Part shown: positions 61,878 to 64,000 of the stretch, in pieces
How the letters are laid out: each line of letters opens with the position of its first letter
How positions within the stretch are numbered: position 1 is the stretch's first letter
Assembly: GCA_946807835.1 (NCBI GenBank)
Contig: OX327686.1
Location: forward strand, 3,906,001 to 3,970,000
Direction: 5' to 3'
DNA: 64,000 nucleotides
Source of the DNA: Ailanthus altissimus
Lineage: Eukaryota; Streptophyta; Magnoliopsida; Sapindales; Simaroubaceae
Notes under the pieces: generated by a model
The model's input: the letters and a program-made list of their open reading frames with translations, nothing else
The model's database searches: none
What the model was told of the DNA's origin: nothing
Position numbers and translations under genes: made by a program

Positions 61878-63230
61878 ATGTATTCGAGTGAATTCGACGG
61901 AGCCGCAGCCTTCGCCGGCGGTGGGTTCATGCCGTTTCAGGCGAACCCTGCCCCCGATCCCTCCTCTTCTACCTCCAGAGTAACTCTCTCTCTCTCTCTC
62001 TCTCTTTCACTCGCTTCAATTTTTTTTTTTTTTGAACTTTTATTTGTTATATGTTAGCCTCTGTTTGGTTTTAGAGAAGCTCATTTGTCTTTTATGCTTA
62101 TTTTTTAGGGTAATTTATTTGTTAAAGAAATTGAACAAAGTAAAGCCTTTAAATTTTATTCTATAATAATTAATATTATCGTTGTTAAACTAAGCCAATA
62201 GGTTTTTGTATTCTTTTTTGTTATATATATTCGTAAAATCGGAGAATTAATCATAAATTGAGTGTATTAGGCCTGTATTTAAACTATACAAGTTTTAGTG
62301 TGTACTCTGTTTGGCTATTGAGAAAATGAACAAAGATAATGAGCTGTATAGTAATTAGCTATTTTTATAACCTAAATTTTGGGGAAGCAGGGAAAAATAG
62401 TTAGGATTCTATAGAAAGTTCAAAAATTTGGAAATGCTTTTTTAAAATTTATTTATTCTTTAGACTAGTTTCATCACCTAAACCATGGTTTCTAGGGTTT
62501 TGTGAATGTAATGTATCTGTGTGCATGTATTTTTGAATTATTTACTTTTTTTTTTTATATTTTTCATTTTTACAGAATCGTAATAATGTTCGGACTTTGC
62601 TTCCTATGACCGTGAAGCAAATAAGTGATATATCAAGTAATGACGAATCAAGTGCAGGCATTGATGGTGTTGATGTCAACACTGTAGGTTTTATAGCAAC
62701 TTAACTTGCATTTAATATCCTTTTTTTCCTGGTGGATTTGTTGAGTTTGAATTGTGTAGGTTACAATTGTGGGGAGGGTATGTGAGATGCAAGATAAAGA
62801 ACCTCAGTTTGTCTTTCTTATTGATGATGGCACGGGACTAATTGAATGCAGCAGATGGTGAGTTTTCTTCTATACTTTTCTTTTTATTTGAAATTGAAGT
62901 TTAGTTGGACAACCTTTGTTGTTTGGTATCTTGATTCTGTGCCTGTTGTATTTTCATGTTTTGTAGGGCTCATGAACAAATGGAGTACAATGAAGTGAAT
63001 CAAATCTCGTATGTCTATTTGCTGCAGTTGCTGTATGTCTTGTTATTTCCTAAAATTTTAGCAACATGTACTAGGGGAGCACTAACAGGTGATTTAAGGT
63101 GCCTTAGTCTTTATTTAATTCTGCTTATAATGTATATATATTTTTCTGTTAGGAAAGGAATGTATGTTCGTGTTTTTGGACACCTGAAATCTCTTCAGGA
63201 TAAAAGGACCTTAAATGCGTACTCCCTTCG
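61878..63230 (+). CDS. RPA2: Replication protein A 32-kDa subunit, 5' part
   Basis: The middle subunit of the heterotrimeric single-stranded-DNA-binding complex used in replication, repair and recombination. Five exons are visible: 61878-61979, 62576-62683, 62760-62857, 62967-63008, 63153-63230, all in phase, covering about 143 residues, roughly half the usual length. The Gly/Ser-rich N-terminus (MYSSEFDG ... GGGFMPF), where phosphorylation typically occurs, precedes the OB-fold starting near residue 70 (VTIVGRVCEM, then VFLIDDGTGLIECSRW, then GMYVRVFGHLKSLQDKR). The C-terminal winged helix and stop lie beyond the window. The final base pair of exon 5 leaves a split codon, showing that the next exon is out of view. 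The plant-type N-terminus supports this start. Confidence 0.93.
61984..62005 (+). repeat. (CT)n microsatellite at the first RPA32 splice donor
   Basis: Eleven CT units start four bases inside intron 1, directly after GTAA of the donor. Length variation here would sit against the splice site. Confidence 0.9.
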
Positions 63231-64000
63231 GTATGCATTCGATTTTTATCTCTGTTCTTTAATGTTTGGGAAGTCATTTTCTGATTTTTTTTTCTTCACT
63301 CTTATTTATTATTTTATAATTTCTTTTGGGGTGGTGGTAGGTGTTAACACTTGTTTTTAATACTAATATTACTTCTGCACTTAATAGCTTAAATGTTTGT
63401 GTTGAACAATCTCTAATATGGTGTTAGAGGTAAGGTCTTGCGTTTAAACACCTATGTCTTTATTCACAATATATCAATGGCCTCTTGATTCTCTCATCCC
63501 TATTTCGATCTCTTGGGATTCACCTGACCTTAAATTTGGACCTACATTTTACATGAGGAGACTTGTTATCGCTCTTTTTTAATACTAACATTGGGTCTCC
63601 ACCTAATAGCTCAACCTCTCGTTATCTCTTCTGATAGTTGAGGGAAAAGAGTCGAGTAGGACCTTGACAATATACAAAGGCCACCGAAACCATCCCCCTG
63701 TAGTCTTGGCCACTTACACCCTTGTTTTTTTTTCTTTCTTCAAACTCTTGCCTTTCACATTCTTCCGTAAATTTCATTAAAAAATTATTTCTTATTTTGA
63801 AATGTTAAATTCTCATTGAACTAAAATTTGAAATGAGGAAGAAAATATAGCCTTGAATGATTAGATATGGCCTAATTCGTATAGTTTTTTCCCCATTTCC
63901 ATTGTAAGAGTGAGAGGCAGCTTTAGCCATTTGGATGGTTGTCTACTAATGAGGCTTCAAACCACTAAGTTGCCACCTTATGAAGTCTATTCAAACACTC
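63231..64000 (+). other. RPA32 intron, running off the window, with a repeat-like insert
   Basis: From about 63357 to 63650 there is transposon-like sequence: TTTTAATACTAATATTACTTC with GCACTTAATAGCTTAA (63355-63393) recurs as TTTTAATACTAACATTGGGTC with CCACCTAATAGCTCAA (63578-63616), and a TATGGTGTTAGAGG word resembles a decayed primer site. A short TRIM-like element is possible. No RPA32 exon is seen here. Confidence 0.5.

Noticed and set aside
62956..63360. 134-codon plus-strand frame in the RPA32 region
   Set aside because: Reads through exon 4, intron and exon 5 of RPA32; the exons are in a spliced frame, and the remainder is intron.
1..64000. CRISPR array, prophage or bacterial defence locus
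   Set aside because: No regularly spaced identical repeats with unique spacers, no operons, and intron-containing plant genes throughout.

Overview
This is a stretch of nuclear genome from a flowering plant, almost certainly a eudicot. It is strongly AT-rich. It has intron-split genes with canonical GT/AG borders, a plant replication protein A gene, and many plant-type LTR retrotransposons primed by initiator-Met tRNA (TGGTATCAGAGC-type sites). I cannot fix the species. No bacterial operon, CRISPR array, rRNA or tRNA gene was seen. I found no convincing new biological system. The unusual material is architectural: nested retroelements, a long foldback, a multimeric miniature LTR element, and GC-rich motif arrays shared between LTR families.

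Layout. 1-9.4 kb: two solo LTRs of one family (467-3803 and 8617-9442), the first split by a 2.25-kb long LTR (895-3149); a T-rich tract (4.6-5.4 kb); a minus-strand LTR remnant (about 5.76-6.25 kb); and a small MITE. 11.1-12.3 kb: an AT-rich inverted repeat. 14.06-28.62 kb: a decayed Ty1/copia element holding two later insertions, a 2.2-kb long LTR inside its 5' LTR (14179-16393) and a nearly intact copia element (19545-25149) inside its integrase region. 29.3-32.0 kb: two neighbouring MITEs, a G-run and the 3' end of a dead chromodomain Ty3/gypsy element.

35.7-45.2 kb: a 16-exon gene for a coiled-coil protein of the afadin/alpha-actinin-binding (ADIP/SSX2IP) family, with a 5.8-kb intron carrying an LTR remnant. 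49.2-49.8 kb: an intronless DUF688-like gene. 51.4-54.7 kb: a minus-strand LTR element with no recognisable coding region. 56.4-57.2 kb: a three-LTR, two-interior TRIM-like array. 57.75-58.03 kb: a small ORF with an AT-hook-like motif. 60.3-61.2 kb: a possible DNA-transposon relic with a 265-bp tandem duplication. 61.88 kb to the window end: the 5' half of an RPA32 gene, running off the edge.

The host genes have no evident functional link. All lie in the right half; the left half is essentially a retroelement graveyard. The insertion order in the nests can be read from 5-bp target-site duplications: gttaa, cttca, catac and tttat are perfect, while ttaac/ctaac and ggttc/ggttt each have one mismatch.
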